Below are positions 23,975-32,861 of a DNA stretch of 64,000 nucleotides, piece after piece. The position numbers were made by a program, and so were the translations under genes. Source of the DNA: Paraburkholderia kururiensis. Its GTDB lineage: Bacteria; Pseudomonadota; Gammaproteobacteria; Burkholderiales; Burkholderiaceae. The notes under the pieces were generated by a model. It saw only the letters and a list, made by a program, of their open reading frames with translations. It was not told the origin of the DNA and did not search any database. The DNA lies in contig NZ_CP139965.1 of assembly GCF_034424375.1 (NCBI RefSeq), positions 1,302,001-1,366,000 of the forward strand, written 5' to 3'. Positions within the stretch are counted from its first letter, which is position 1, and each line of letters begins with the position of its first letter.

Positions 23975-26971
23975 ATGAATCAGATCGGCACATTGCTGGT
24001 GAACTTCGACCAGCGCGAAATTCATCAGCACGGCCGCTCGGTGCGTGTCGGTGCGCGGGCGTTCGACATTCTGGAAGTGCTCTTTCGTGCCAACGGGACG
24101 ATTCTCTCCAAGGACGACATCATGGATGCCGTCTGGCCCGGCCTGATCGTCGAAGAGAACCGGCTCCAGGTGCACATCGCCGCGTTGCGCAAGCTGCTGG
24201 GCGGCGACCGCGATCTCATCAAGACCGTGCCGGGCCGCGGCTATCTGCTGGTGGCTCAGACGGCACGCACGGCCGAAGCCGATACCGACACGCTGCGGCA
24301 ATCGTCTGCGGGTCCGCAAGGCGGCATGCTGCCCGCGGGCGTGGCACGCCTGATCGGACGGCAGGCCGAAGTGGAGCAGATCGTCGAGCAGATGGGCCGT
24401 GCCGCCGTGACCACGCTGGTGGGCGCGGGCGGCATCGGCAAGACCTGTCTTGCCGTGCACGTTGCGCGCGCGATGCGCGATCGCGGCGAGCGCAACGTGT
24501 ACTTCGTGGAGCTGGCTCAGGCCGCGTCGCCCGATGCCGTGCTGGCCACGCTCGCGGCCGCCGTGGGCCTGGCCGACGCCGCACAGTCGCTCACCGCCCA
24601 GGAAGTGGCCGATGCGTTGGCGGACACCGGCTGCCTGCTCGTGCTCGACAACGCGGAGCACGTAATCGACGCGGTGGCGAGCCTCGTCGAAGTGCTGGTG
24701 CTGCGCAACCCGGCGCTGCGCGTGCTCGTGACGAGCCGCGAGCCGCTGCGTATCTGGACCGAATGCGTGTTTCGCGTGGAGCCGCTCGCGGTGCCGGCCA
24801 ACGGCGCATCCGCCGACACGATCCTCGCGCACTCCGCCGTCGAACTGTTCCTGCATCGCGCTCGCGCCATCGCGCCTGGGTGCGCATCGGACGAAGCGAG
24901 CCTCGCGATCGTGGCCGACATCTGTCGCCGCCTCGAAGGTCTGCCGCTTGCCGTGGAACTGGCCGCGGCGCGCGTGGCGACGCTCGGCGTGGAAGGCGTG
25001 GCCTCGCGGCTCGACGACCGCCTGAATCTGCTCACGGGCGGCCTGCGTTCGGCCTTGCCGCGCCACCAGGCCTTGCGCGCCACGTTCGACTGGAGCTACG
25101 CGTTGCTCGACTCCACGTCGAGGGCGCTCTTCAGGCGGCTCGCGTTCTTCACGGGCACGTTCAATTTCGACGCGGTGTGCGCCGTGGCCACCGAGCCCGG
25201 CATGCCGGTGGCGTCCGTCATCACGAGTCTCAGCGAACTGGCCACGAAGTCGCTCGTCAACGTGGAGTGCCGCGGCGCCATTGCCCAGTACCGGCTCACC
25301 GAATCGACGCGCGCCTACGCCATGGAAAAGCTGCGCGACGAGGGCGAAGTGCAGCTGATCGGCACGCGCCACATGTTGCACGTGCAAAAGCGCATGGAAG
25401 AAGGCGCGCTGCCCGTGGGCGGAGGGCCGCTCGGCGGCGGCGCGCAGGAGCGCCCGCTGCCGTCGCTGGACGAAGCCCGCACGGCGTGCGACTGGGCGCT
25501 TGCCGGCGACGGCGACCGCGCACTCGGCGTGGCGATGGCCGGCTCGCTGGTCTGCACGCTGCTCGAAGCCGGGCTCGTGCACGAATGCCGCGACCGCGCG
25601 CAACGCGCGCTGACGATGCTCGATACGTTGCCCGCGGGCGCCGTGGATACGGTCTGCGAAATGCGCCTGTGCACCGCGTATGCCTCCACGCTGCTCTATA
25701 CCGACGTGCCCGTGCACAACGCCACGTCGCTATGGAACCGCGTGCTCTGGCTCGCGCGCGACGCCGGCGACGAGGCGTTTCAGGCGCGCGCGCTCTGGGG
25801 CCTGTGGAACACCATGCTCACCACCGGCGACATTCACGCATCGATGCGCTTCGCCACGCGCTTCCAGCATCTTTCGGAGCGCAGCGGCTCGCCGTTCCAG
25901 CAGGCGCTCGCCGCGCAGATGCTTGCCGTGTCGCTGCACCTCTACGGCGAGCACGAGCAGGCGCGCGAGCGCATCGAGCACGCAACGAATTCCATCGACG
26001 AGTCGCGCCCTTCGGAGTGCTCGCTCTCGGTGGACCCGCTCATCATCGGCAACGCCACGCTCGCGCGCATGGCGTGGATTCAGGGCGACGCAGAACGCGC
26101 CATGCAGTACATCGAAAAGGCGATGAATCGCGTGCGGGCCGACATGCTCGAGCCTTCGCTGAGCCATCTGCTTGCCGTGGGCGTGGTGCCGCTGGCGCTG
26201 CAATGCGGCGAGCTGGAGACCGCTACGCGCTACCTGAGCATCCTGCGCTCGCAGGCCGCGATCCATCGCTTCGAGAGCTGGCGCGACTACGCGGAATGCC
26301 TCGCGGGGCAGATCGATATCGAATGCTGGCGTACCGAGGCCGGGCTCGCGCGCATGGGGCCGGCGCTTGCGCGGCTGCTCGGGCGCGGCTTCCGGCGGCT
26401 CGTCACGCCGTTGATCGTGGCGTGGAGCGAGGGGCTGACGCGAGCGGGGCGCATCGACGAAGCGCGCGCCAAGCTCGACGAGACGCTCGCGCATTGTGAG
26501 GCCAATGGCGAGTACATGTTCGTGCCGGAACTGCTGCGCGTGCGCGGCATCGTGGAGCTGGAGCGCGCGCGCCGCGTGGCCGAACGCGCGCCCGACGCCG
26601 CCGAACTGCACGAGGCCGCGGGCCGCCGCCTGCTTTCCGATGCGATGCGGCTGGCTCACGAGCACGACGCGCCCATGTGGGAACTGCGTGCGGCGCTGGA
26701 CTTCGCGGGGCACCTGGCGGAGAAGGGGCAATTGCGGCAGGCCGCCGCCCTCACCACGGATCTCTCGCCGCGTTTCAACCTGCATTCGGATGCGCCGGAT
26801 ATCCGCCGTCTCGTCACGCTCGGTGAAACGATTGCGAAGAAGCTGGCCGCCGCGCCCGCAGCCGCGCATGGCGGCGAGGCCGCTTCGTCGCAGAAGGCGG
26901 CGCCCGCGCCGGCCCCCCGCTGGCAAACCGCGGCGTTCGCCGTGCATCCGGCGGCGCGGTCGTTGCAGTGA
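23975..26971 (+). CDS. OmpR/PhoB-type winged-helix regulator fused to STAND-like ATPase (copy 2)
   Basis: 998 residues, a full-length paralogue of the protein at 16867. The winged helix occupies 1-95 (RAFDILEVLFRANGTILSKD, LQVHIAALRKLLG, TVPGRGYLL), Walker A GAGGIGKT is at 150-157, with LLVLDN and LPLAVELAAARV, then a helical TPR-like half. An AGGAG ribosome site is 7 nt before ATG 23975 but only 1 nt before ATG 23969, which decides for 23975. The recognition helix is nearly identical to copy 1, so both may read the same DNA element. It is divergent from the AraC gene. No receiver domain or membrane segment is present. The last 40 residues are Ala/Pro-rich. Confidence 0.88.
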   Translation: MNQIGTLLVNFDQREIHQHGRSVRVGARAFDILEVLFRANGTILSKDDIMDAVWPGLIVEENRLQVHIAALRKLLGGDRDLIKTVPGRGYLLVAQTARTAEADTDTLRQSSAGPQGGMLPAGVARLIGRQAEVEQIVEQMGRAAVTTLVGAGGIGKTCLAVHVARAMRDRGERNVYFVELAQAASPDAVLATLAAAVGLADAAQSLTAQEVADALADTGCLLVLDNAEHVIDAVASLVEVLVLRNPALRVLVTSREPLRIWTECVFRVEPLAVPANGASADTILAHSAVELFLHRARAIAPGCASDEASLAIVADICRRLEGLPLAVELAAARVATLGVEGVASRLDDRLNLLTGGLRSALPRHQALRATFDWSYALLDSTSRALFRRLAFFTGTFNFDAVCAVATEPGMPVASVITSLSELATKSLVNVECRGAIAQYRLTESTRAYAMEKLRDEGEVQLIGTRHMLHVQKRMEEGALPVGGGPLGGGAQERPLPSLDEARTACDWALAGDGDRALGVAMAGSLVCTLLEAGLVHECRDRAQRALTMLDTLPAGAVDTVCEMRLCTAYASTLLYTDVPVHNATSLWNRVLWLARDAGDEAFQARALWGLWNTMLTTGDIHASMRFATRFQHLSERSGSPFQQALAAQMLAVSLHLYGEHEQARERIEHATNSIDESRPSECSLSVDPLIIGNATLARMAWIQGDAERAMQYIEKAMNRVRADMLEPSLSHLLAVGVVPLALQCGELETATRYLSILRSQAAIHRFESWRDYAECLAGQIDIECWRTEAGLARMGPALARLLGRGFRRLVTPLIVAWSEGLTRAGRIDEARAKLDETLAHCEANGEYMFVPELLRVRGIVELERARRVAERAPDAAELHEAAGRRLLSDAMRLAHEHDAPMWELRAALDFAGHLAEKGQLRQAAALTTDLSPRFNLHSDAPDIRRLVTLGETIAKKLAAAPAAAHGGEAASSQKAAPAPAPRWQTAAFAVHPAARSLQ

Positions 26972-27147
26972 GGGCGTGCGGGGCGTCTGGAGGCAGGGGC
27001 GCTGAAGCGCGCGAGGAGGTAATGAGGCAGAAAGACGAGGCGGCAACGAGGTGGCAACGAGGTGGCAAATAAGCAAGGCAACGAGCCGACGACAGGGCGG
27101 CGAGTTCGCCCCTCGCCGCCTCGCCACGCGCCGGCGTGGGCCTCGCT

Positions 27148-29424
27148 CTACGCCTGCTCCATCCGGCGCCGTAACGCGTCGCCGGCCAGCGGCATCTCGC
27201 GAATGCGCAGACCGGTCGCGTCGAAAAGCGCGTTCGCGAGTGCGCCGGCCGTCGGTCCCATCGCGGCTTCGGCGGCGCCCAGAAACGGCGCGCCAGGCCG
27301 GTCGATCAGATGCACGGCGACGCGTTTGGGCACCGACGAAAAACGCAGGATCGGATAGCTGCTCCAGTCGAAGCTGCGAATGCGTTCGGTGTCGTAGCGC
27401 AGCGCTTCGTGCAGCGTCCAGCTGGCCGACTGAATCACGCCGCCTTCAATCTGGTTGCGGATGCCGTCCGGGTTCACGATCTGCCCGGAGTCTACGGCCA
27501 CGTCGGCGCGCTCCAGCGTCACCTGGCCCGTTTCGGGCTCCACCGATATTTCCACCGCCATCGCCACGTAGGCCATCAGGTTCTTGTACTTCGCGAAACC
27601 GAAGCCCACGCCGTGATGGCGGGGCCGTGGAGAAGACATCGCGCGTTGCCAGCCGAAGCGCTCCGCCGCGAGACGGATCACGTCTTTCGCGCGCGGATCG
27701 TCCAGATGCCGCAGGCGGAATGCCACAGGGTCGATCTTCGCGGCATGCGCGAGTTCGTCCATGAAGCTTTCGATGGTGAACACGTTCGTATGCGCGCCCA
27801 GCGAGCGCATGGCCGAGGTCTGCAACGGCATGGTCGGCGAGAAGTTGTTCATCACGTACAGGTTCGGCAGCGCGTAGAGCGGAATGGCGTTGCGGTCGCC
27901 GCCGCCTTCGGGTTGCAGCATGGGCACGGAAGGTGCCGACACGAACGGCTTGTCGAGCATGCGCGCCGGAAGCAGCCGGCCCGCGTTGACGATGCGTTCG
28001 TTGTGCGAGCTGCTCCAGAGCGAGTAGCGCCAGTCCACGATCTGCCCGTTCGCATCCAGCGACGCGCTTACTTCCGTCACCATCGCAGGCGTGAAGTGGT
28101 CCCAGACGTGCTCCTGCGCGCGCATCCATTGCACGCGGATGGGCTGCCCCGGCAGGGCGGCGGCGATCAGCGCGGCGTGCGCGGCCACGTCGTCGGCGCC
28201 GTTGTGGCCGTAGCAGCCCGAGCCCTCGGTGTGGATGCAGCGCACGTTTTCTTTCGGCATGCTGAGCATTTCGGCGAGCGCGTCGCGCAATGGATAGACG
28301 CCTTGCGAGTGCGTCCACACCGTGAGCTTGCCCGCGTCGAACACCGCTACCGAACACGACGGACCAATCGATCCGTGCAGCAGGTAGCGCTTTTCGAACC
28401 GGGCGTTAAGCGTTTTCACGGCGGGCGCCGTGGCGGTGTGCTGGTCCGCGATCTTGATCTGCTGCGTGGCCAGTGTCTTGAGGTTGCGATGCACCGTGGC
28501 CGGGTCGGGCAAGGCGCGGCCCGGCGACCATGTGCTGCCCGCCATGAGCGCGCGCTGTGCCACCACGGCCTGCCACTCGCCTGTCGCGACGACGGCGAGC
28601 ATGCTGCCGTTACGCACCACCTTCACCACGCCCGGCATCTTCATGACGTCGTGCTCGTTGGTGTCGAGCAGTTTCGCGTCGTACGACGGCGGCATCACGA
28701 CGCGTGCGTGCAGCATGCCGGGCAACTGCAGGTCCTGCACGTAGCTCACGCCGCCCGTGACCTTCGACGGAATGTCGAGCCGCGGCAGCGACGTGCCGAT
28801 CACGTTGAACGTCTTCGGGTCTTTGAGCGGGGACGTGGGCGTTGCGTTGCGATGCAGATCGACGAAGCCCACCGCCTCGCCGTACGTCATGGTGCGGCCG
28901 TCCGGCGCGCGGATCACGGCGTCGCGCGCCACGAGCGCGCTGCTTGCCACGCCGAAGCGTTTCGCCGCGGCCTCCACGAGCAGGCCGCGCACTTGCGCCG
29001 ACGCGTTCAGCAGCGCGCTGCCGCTGTCCGCGATGGTGTGGCTGCCCGCGGTCAGCCCTTCGTCGGGCGAGGCACCTGTGTCCGCGGTGAGAAACGTGAT
29101 GAGCGAGGGCGCCATGTCCAGCTCTTCCGCGGCCACTTGCAGCAACGCGGTGCGCACGCCCGTGCCCAGTTCCACCTTGCCCGTGAACACCGTGACCTTG
29201 CCGTCAGGTGCGATCTTGATCCACGCGTCGAGCAGCGGGTTCGTCTTCAGGCTGCCCGCCAGCATTTGCGTTTCTTTCGCCACATGCACCGCGGCGCCTT
29301 CGTCGGCGATCACTTGCTGCGCCAGCGCCTCGGCGCCCGGCACGAGGCTGAACGTCACGACGAGCGCGCCCGACACCATGAAGCGGCGCCGGCCTTCGTC
29401 GATGGTTTCGTCTTGAGGGTTCAT
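27148..29424 (-). CDS. Molybdopterin-binding subunit of a periplasmic xanthine-oxidase-family dehydrogenase (IorB/NicB type)
   Basis: 758 residues of the isoquinoline 1-oxidoreductase/nicotinate dehydrogenase large-subunit type. The N-terminus has GRRRFMVSGALVV, a Tat-like signal, so the folded enzyme is probably exported. Molybdenum-cofactor segments include TGKVELGTGVRTALLQVAAE, EGSGCYGHNGADDVAAHAAL, and near the C-terminus FLGAAEAAMGPTAGAL with the putative catalytic Glu. These enzymes hydroxylate N-heteroaromatics or oxidise aldehydes using water as oxygen donor. It follows the 2Fe-2S subunit by 16 bp and is the last gene of a three-gene operon with a triheme cytochrome. Substrate not deducible. 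Confidence 0.9.
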   Translation of the reverse strand: MNPQDETIDEGRRRFMVSGALVVTFSLVPGAEALAQQVIADEGAAVHVAKETQMLAGSLKTNPLLDAWIKIAPDGKVTVFTGKVELGTGVRTALLQVAAEELDMAPSLITFLTADTGASPDEGLTAGSHTIADSGSALLNASAQVRGLLVEAAAKRFGVASSALVARDAVIRAPDGRTMTYGEAVGFVDLHRNATPTSPLKDPKTFNVIGTSLPRLDIPSKVTGGVSYVQDLQLPGMLHARVVMPPSYDAKLLDTNEHDVMKMPGVVKVVRNGSMLAVVATGEWQAVVAQRALMAGSTWSPGRALPDPATVHRNLKTLATQQIKIADQHTATAPAVKTLNARFEKRYLLHGSIGPSCSVAVFDAGKLTVWTHSQGVYPLRDALAEMLSMPKENVRCIHTEGSGCYGHNGADDVAAHAALIAAALPGQPIRVQWMRAQEHVWDHFTPAMVTEVSASLDANGQIVDWRYSLWSSSHNERIVNAGRLLPARMLDKPFVSAPSVPMLQPEGGGDRNAIPLYALPNLYVMNNFSPTMPLQTSAMRSLGAHTNVFTIESFMDELAHAAKIDPVAFRLRHLDDPRAKDVIRLAAERFGWQRAMSSPRPRHHGVGFGFAKYKNLMAYVAMAVEISVEPETGQVTLERADVAVDSGQIVNPDGIRNQIEGGVIQSASWTLHEALRYDTERIRSFDWSSYPILRFSSVPKRVAVHLIDRPGAPFLGAAEAAMGPTAGALANALFDATGLRIREMPLAGDALRRRMEQA

Positions 29425-29440
29425 CGGTCGGCCCTTGCTC

Positions 29441-29935
29441 TCAGGTTGCGGTGTGCGTGGAGGGTGCTTCGACCTTCGGCTCCGGCAGCCCGGCCACTTC
29501 GCGAATGGCGGCGAGGATGCGCATGTGCGTGCCGCAGCGGCAGAGGTTCGGCTCCATGTGCTCGCGCAGTTGCTGTTCGGTGGGATGCGGGTTGCGGTCC
29601 AGCAGCGCCTGGGCGCGCATGATCATGCCCGCGATGCAGTAGCCGCACTGCGCGGCCTGGTGCTGGATGAACGCCTTTTGCAGCGGCCCCGGCTGCGCGG
29701 CGGTGCCGAGGCTTTCGATGGTGCGCACGGCGCGCGTGCCCACGGCGCTCACGGGCAGCAGGCACGAGAACGTGGCCTCGCCGTCCACGATCACGGTGCA
29801 GGCCCCGCATTGCCCGAGGCCGCAGCCGAACTTCGCGCCGTGCAGATGCAGGTCGTTACGCAGCACGTAGAGCAGCGGCGTGGAAGGATCGATGTCGAGC
29901 GTGTGCTGCACGCCGTTCACGGTGAGGGAGATCAT
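29441..29935 (-). CDS. 2Fe-2S subunit of the xanthine-oxidase-family dehydrogenase (IorA/NicA type)
   Basis: 164 residues. The plant-type ferredoxin cluster is bound by Cys38, Cys43, Cys46 and Cys58 (KFGCGLGQCGACTV), and the second cluster by Cys97, Cys100, Cys132 and Cys134 (QCGYCIAGM, NLCRCGTH). It passes electrons from the molybdenum centre to cytochrome c. No signal is present; it would be co-exported with the Tat-bearing large subunit, as known for this family. Its ATG overlaps the stop of the cytochrome gene (ATGA). Confidence 0.93.
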   Translation of the reverse strand: MISLTVNGVQHTLDIDPSTPLLYVLRNDLHLHGAKFGCGLGQCGACTVIVDGEATFSCLLPVSAVGTRAVRTIESLGTAAQPGPLQKAFIQHQAAQCGYCIAGMIMRAQALLDRNPHPTEQQLREHMEPNLCRCGTHMRILAAIREVAGLPEPKVEAPSTHTAT

Positions 29936-31317
29936 CGTGCGGAGTCCTCCGTTTTGAGCGTCTTCCTGAGGTCGGCGACGAGCGGCGCGGCGTCGGGCCA
30001 CGCGGGTTTCGCCGAATACGCGCCGCGGATGTAGGCCGCGAGGTCTGCGATCTGGCGGTCGTCGTAGAGGCCGCTGAACGCGGGCATGTAGTGGATGGCG
30101 TCTTCGCCGTGCCAGGCGATGCCGTTGAGCATCATCTGGATCGCGTTGCGCGGGGTCACGGCATTGACGGCGGTGCTGAACGCGAGCGTGGCGCGTTCGC
30201 CGAGCGTCTGCATGGGCGACGCGGGACCGTGGCACTGCGCGCACGAGGCGTTGAAGAGCGTGGCGCCGCGTTGCTCGGCGGGGGTGGTGGCGTGCGAGGA
30301 GGGCTGTAACCCGGCTTGTAATCCGGCTTGCGGCGCGGCTTGCAACGCGGCTTGCGTGATCGTGGGTGTGGCGGCCGTTGCTGACGTTGCATTGCCTGCG
30401 TTGATTGGGTTCATCAACGCAGGCGTCTTCTGGATCGAGAGGAGGTACGCCGCAATGGCCTGCACGTCTTCGGCGGGTACGCGTGCGAGGTCGCGCGTGA
30501 CGGGCAGCATGGGGCCCGCGGCGGCCCCGTGTTCCGAGGCGCGCCCCGTGCGCAGATATTCGACGAGTTGCGCCTCCGTCCACGGCCGTACGGCATCGGC
30601 AAGCGCATTGAGCGGCGGCGCTTCCCAGCCGTCCACGATGCCGCCGTCGAACGCGTGGCCCGCCTTTTCGCCGCCAATCGCGTTGAGCGGCGAATGGCAC
30701 GAGGCGCAGTGGCCCAGGCTATCCACGAGCAGTTTGCCGCGATTCCAGACGGCGTCGTGCGACGTGTCGGGCTCGCGTGGCCCAGGCCTCAAGAACAGTA
30801 CGTTCCAGAACGCGACGAGCGGGCGGAAGTTGAGCGGGAAGATCAACCGGTTCGCGGGCGCGGTGGCATGAACCGGGTCGCGGCTCATGAGATACGCGTA
30901 GGCCGCCGAGATGTCGCGGTCGGGCATGCGCGTGAAGTGGACGTAGGGAAAGGCGGGGTAGAGCGGATGACCGTCGCGCGCAATGCCGTGCCGCAATGCG
31001 CGCGCAAACGCGGCTTCGGACCAGTGGCCGATGCCCGTGTCCGCGTCGGGCGTGATGTTGGTGGCGTAGATCGTGCCGAACGGCGTGGCGAGCGGCAGGC
31101 CGCCCGCGAAGGGGCGGCCGTCTTTGGACGTGTGGCACACCACGCAGTCACCCAGCGCGACCACGCGCGCGCCCTCGCGCACGAGCTCAGGGTCGAAGCC
31201 GGCGGGCGAGGGCACGGGCACGGGATCGATGGCGGGCTTGTACATCATGCCTGCCGCCACAGCGAGCGCCGCGATGGCGAGGCCGGCTGCGGCTATCCAT
31301 AGTCGTCTGCGATTCAT
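29932..31317 (-). CDS. Membrane-anchored triheme cytochrome c of the molybdenum dehydrogenase
   Basis: 461 residues. An N-terminal membrane anchor or uncleaved signal (about 6-24) is followed by three cytochrome c domains with heme motifs CVVCH (58-62), CASCH (203-207) and CAQCH (358-362), each with a later Met ligand. This gluconate/alcohol-dehydrogenase type of triheme subunit carries electrons to the quinone pool or oxidase. Between the second and third domain lies an Ala/Gln/Pro linker (about 303-345) made of imperfect repeats (AALQAAPQAGLQAGLQ). The ribosome site GAGGAGC supports 31317. First gene of the operon; a phased direct-repeat element lies 68 bp upstream. Confidence 0.92.
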   Translation of the reverse strand: MNRRRLWIAAAGLAIAALAVAAGMMYKPAIDPVPVPSPAGFDPELVREGARVVALGDCVVCHTSKDGRPFAGGLPLATPFGTIYATNITPDADTGIGHWSEAAFARALRHGIARDGHPLYPAFPYVHFTRMPDRDISAAYAYLMSRDPVHATAPANRLIFPLNFRPLVAFWNVLFLRPGPREPDTSHDAVWNRGKLLVDSLGHCASCHSPLNAIGGEKAGHAFDGGIVDGWEAPPLNALADAVRPWTEAQLVEYLRTGRASEHGAAAGPMLPVTRDLARVPAEDVQAIAAYLLSIQKTPALMNPINAGNATSATAATPTITQAALQAAPQAGLQAGLQPSSHATTPAEQRGATLFNASCAQCHGPASPMQTLGERATLAFSTAVNAVTPRNAIQMMLNGIAWHGEDAIHYMPAFSGLYDDRQIADLAAYIRGAYSAKPAWPDAAPLVADLRKTLKTEDSAR

Positions 31318-31384
31318 GTCGCTCCTCGCCTGCTTGCTGGTTCCACGATGGCGCCTAGTTTCTGTCAGGCCCACGCCGTTTGTC

Positions 31385-31421
31385 CTGACGAGGCCTGAAA
31401 CCAGGGCTTAATCGTTCTGAA
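31385..31421 (-). promoter_or_regulatory. TTMAG direct-repeat element (site E) upstream of the cytochrome c-molybdenum dehydrogenase operon
   Basis: On the minus strand TTCAG begins at 31421, TTAAG at 31411, TTCAG at 31399 and GTCAG at 31389 (spacings 10, 12, 10). It starts with the shared TTCAGAACG and reads toward the operon, ending 68 bp before its first start codon. Confidence 0.58.
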
Positions 31422-31444
31422 GCGCTGACCGGCCACACGCATGC

Positions 31445-32680
31445 TCATGCCGAAGGTGCCGCGCGCGCTGCCTGATTGCGCACATGCGGCCGGCCCACCG
31501 CGAGAAAATGCAGCAGCGCGACAACGGGGAACGCCATGGCCACGCCCGCCACGAGCGGCCAGCCGCCATGCTCGTAGAGCACGCTGGCCAGTGCCGAACC
31601 GATGGCGCCGCCCACGAAGATGCTCGTCATGTACAGCGCGTTCAGCCGATTGCGGCTTGCCGCGTGCAGCGCATAGATTTCGCGCTGGCCGAGCACCATG
31701 TTCATCTGCGCGGCGAAGTCGAGCACGATGCCCGTCACGACGAGGCCCGCCACGCCCCACGCGGGATGAACCAGCGCCGGCGCAAAGGCGAGCGCACCGG
31801 CCACGAGTGCGACGAGCGTGGCGCGCAGCGAGTGGCCCGCATCGGCCAGCCGGCCCGCCACGGGCGCCGACGTTGCGCCGATGGCGCCCACCAGCGCGAA
31901 CACGCCGATGGCGGTCTGCGAAAGCCCGTAGTGACGCGTGAGTTCGATCGGCACCGCGGTCCAGAAAAGGCTGAACGACGCGAACATGAGTCCCTGGTAC
32001 AGCGCGCGATGGCGCAGCACGGGCATCGTGCGCCCGAGGTGCAGCAGCGAGCCGATCAGTTCGAAATAGGTGGCGCGATGATCGGGCTTGCGCGGCGCGA
32101 TGGTGAACGCGAGCACGGTGGTGACGATGGTCATGACGACCGCGGCGCCTGCGAACACCACACGCCAGCCGAAGTGCCCGGCCACGATGCTGGAAAGCGG
32201 CCGGGACAGCAGAATGCCGAGCAGCAGTCCGCCCATGACGGTGCCCACCACGCGGCCGCGCGAATGGTCGGGCGCGAGATGCGCGGCGAGCGGAATCAGG
32301 ATCTGCACCGCGACCGAGCTGAAGCCGACCAGCAGCGAGACCGCGAGGAATGCCCCCGCCGAATGCAGGACCGACGCGGCGGCCAGGCTCGCGATGGAGA
32401 CCACGGCGGTCGCGATCATGAGCTTGCGGTTTTCGAGCAGATCGCCGAGCGGCACGATGAAGAAGAGGCCGAGCGCGTAGCCGATCTGTGTGAGCGAGAC
32501 GATGAGGCTCGCCGTGCCGTCCGACATCTGCAGCGACGGCCCGATCAGTTCGGTGATCGGCTGCGCGTAATACAGGTTCGCGACGATGGCGCCGCAACTG
32601 AAGGCGAAGAGCGCGATGAGGCCCTGGGTGAGGCCGGCGGCCTTGCCGTGGCCGGCCAGCGCGCTTGACGGCGTGGACAT
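31445..32680 (-). CDS. MFS transporter (12 segments, arabinose-efflux-like)
   Basis: 411 residues with 12 hydrophobic segments. The start ANLYYAQPITELIGPSLQMS and the motif PLGDLLENRKLMI (motif A) are typical of small MFS exporters of the YdhP/AraJ-like group, for which drugs or sugars have been proposed. The ribosome site AAGGAGT fixes ATG at 32680. It is divergent from a LysR gene (181-bp gap), its likely regulator, and an unusual 12-bp periodic repeat lies just upstream. Confidence 0.9.
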   Translation of the reverse strand: MSTPSSALAGHGKAAGLTQGLIALFAFSCGAIVANLYYAQPITELIGPSLQMSDGTASLIVSLTQIGYALGLFFIVPLGDLLENRKLMIATAVVSIASLAAASVLHSAGAFLAVSLLVGFSSVAVQILIPLAAHLAPDHSRGRVVGTVMGGLLLGILLSRPLSSIVAGHFGWRVVFAGAAVVMTIVTTVLAFTIAPRKPDHRATYFELIGSLLHLGRTMPVLRHRALYQGLMFASFSLFWTAVPIELTRHYGLSQTAIGVFALVGAIGATSAPVAGRLADAGHSLRATLVALVAGALAFAPALVHPAWGVAGLVVTGIVLDFAAQMNMVLGQREIYALHAASRNRLNALYMTSIFVGGAIGSALASVLYEHGGWPLVAGVAMAFPVVALLHFLAVGRPHVRNQAARAAPSA

Positions 32681-32710
32681 GACGACTCCTTGAATGACGA
32701 CGACCAACGA

Positions 32711-32740
32711 TGAATACGGAGATGAATAGCGGCTTGAATA
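32711..32740 (-). promoter_or_regulatory. Three phased TGAATA copies upstream of the MFS gene
   Basis: TGAATA begins at 32711, 32723 and 32735, exactly 12 bp apart, 31-60 bp upstream of the MFS start codon in the LysR/MFS divergent region. On the minus strand it reads TATTCA. This is either an operator array or a small tandem duplication. Confidence 0.4.
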
Positions 32741-32861
32741 CCGACCGCGCCAAGCATAGGCGGCCGGTGCCGCGCGCGGAATACGTACGGCACGCAACCC
32801 CGCTTTGCGTGCAGCGCAACGTCGGTCTGTCGGGCGTGCCTGCGCTGGCATAATCCGCCGC

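Noticed and set aside
30300..30400. Repeats in the cytochrome gene considered as a separate mobile or regulatory repeat
   Set aside because: They stay in frame and encode a flexible Ala/Gln linker, so a coding expansion explains them.
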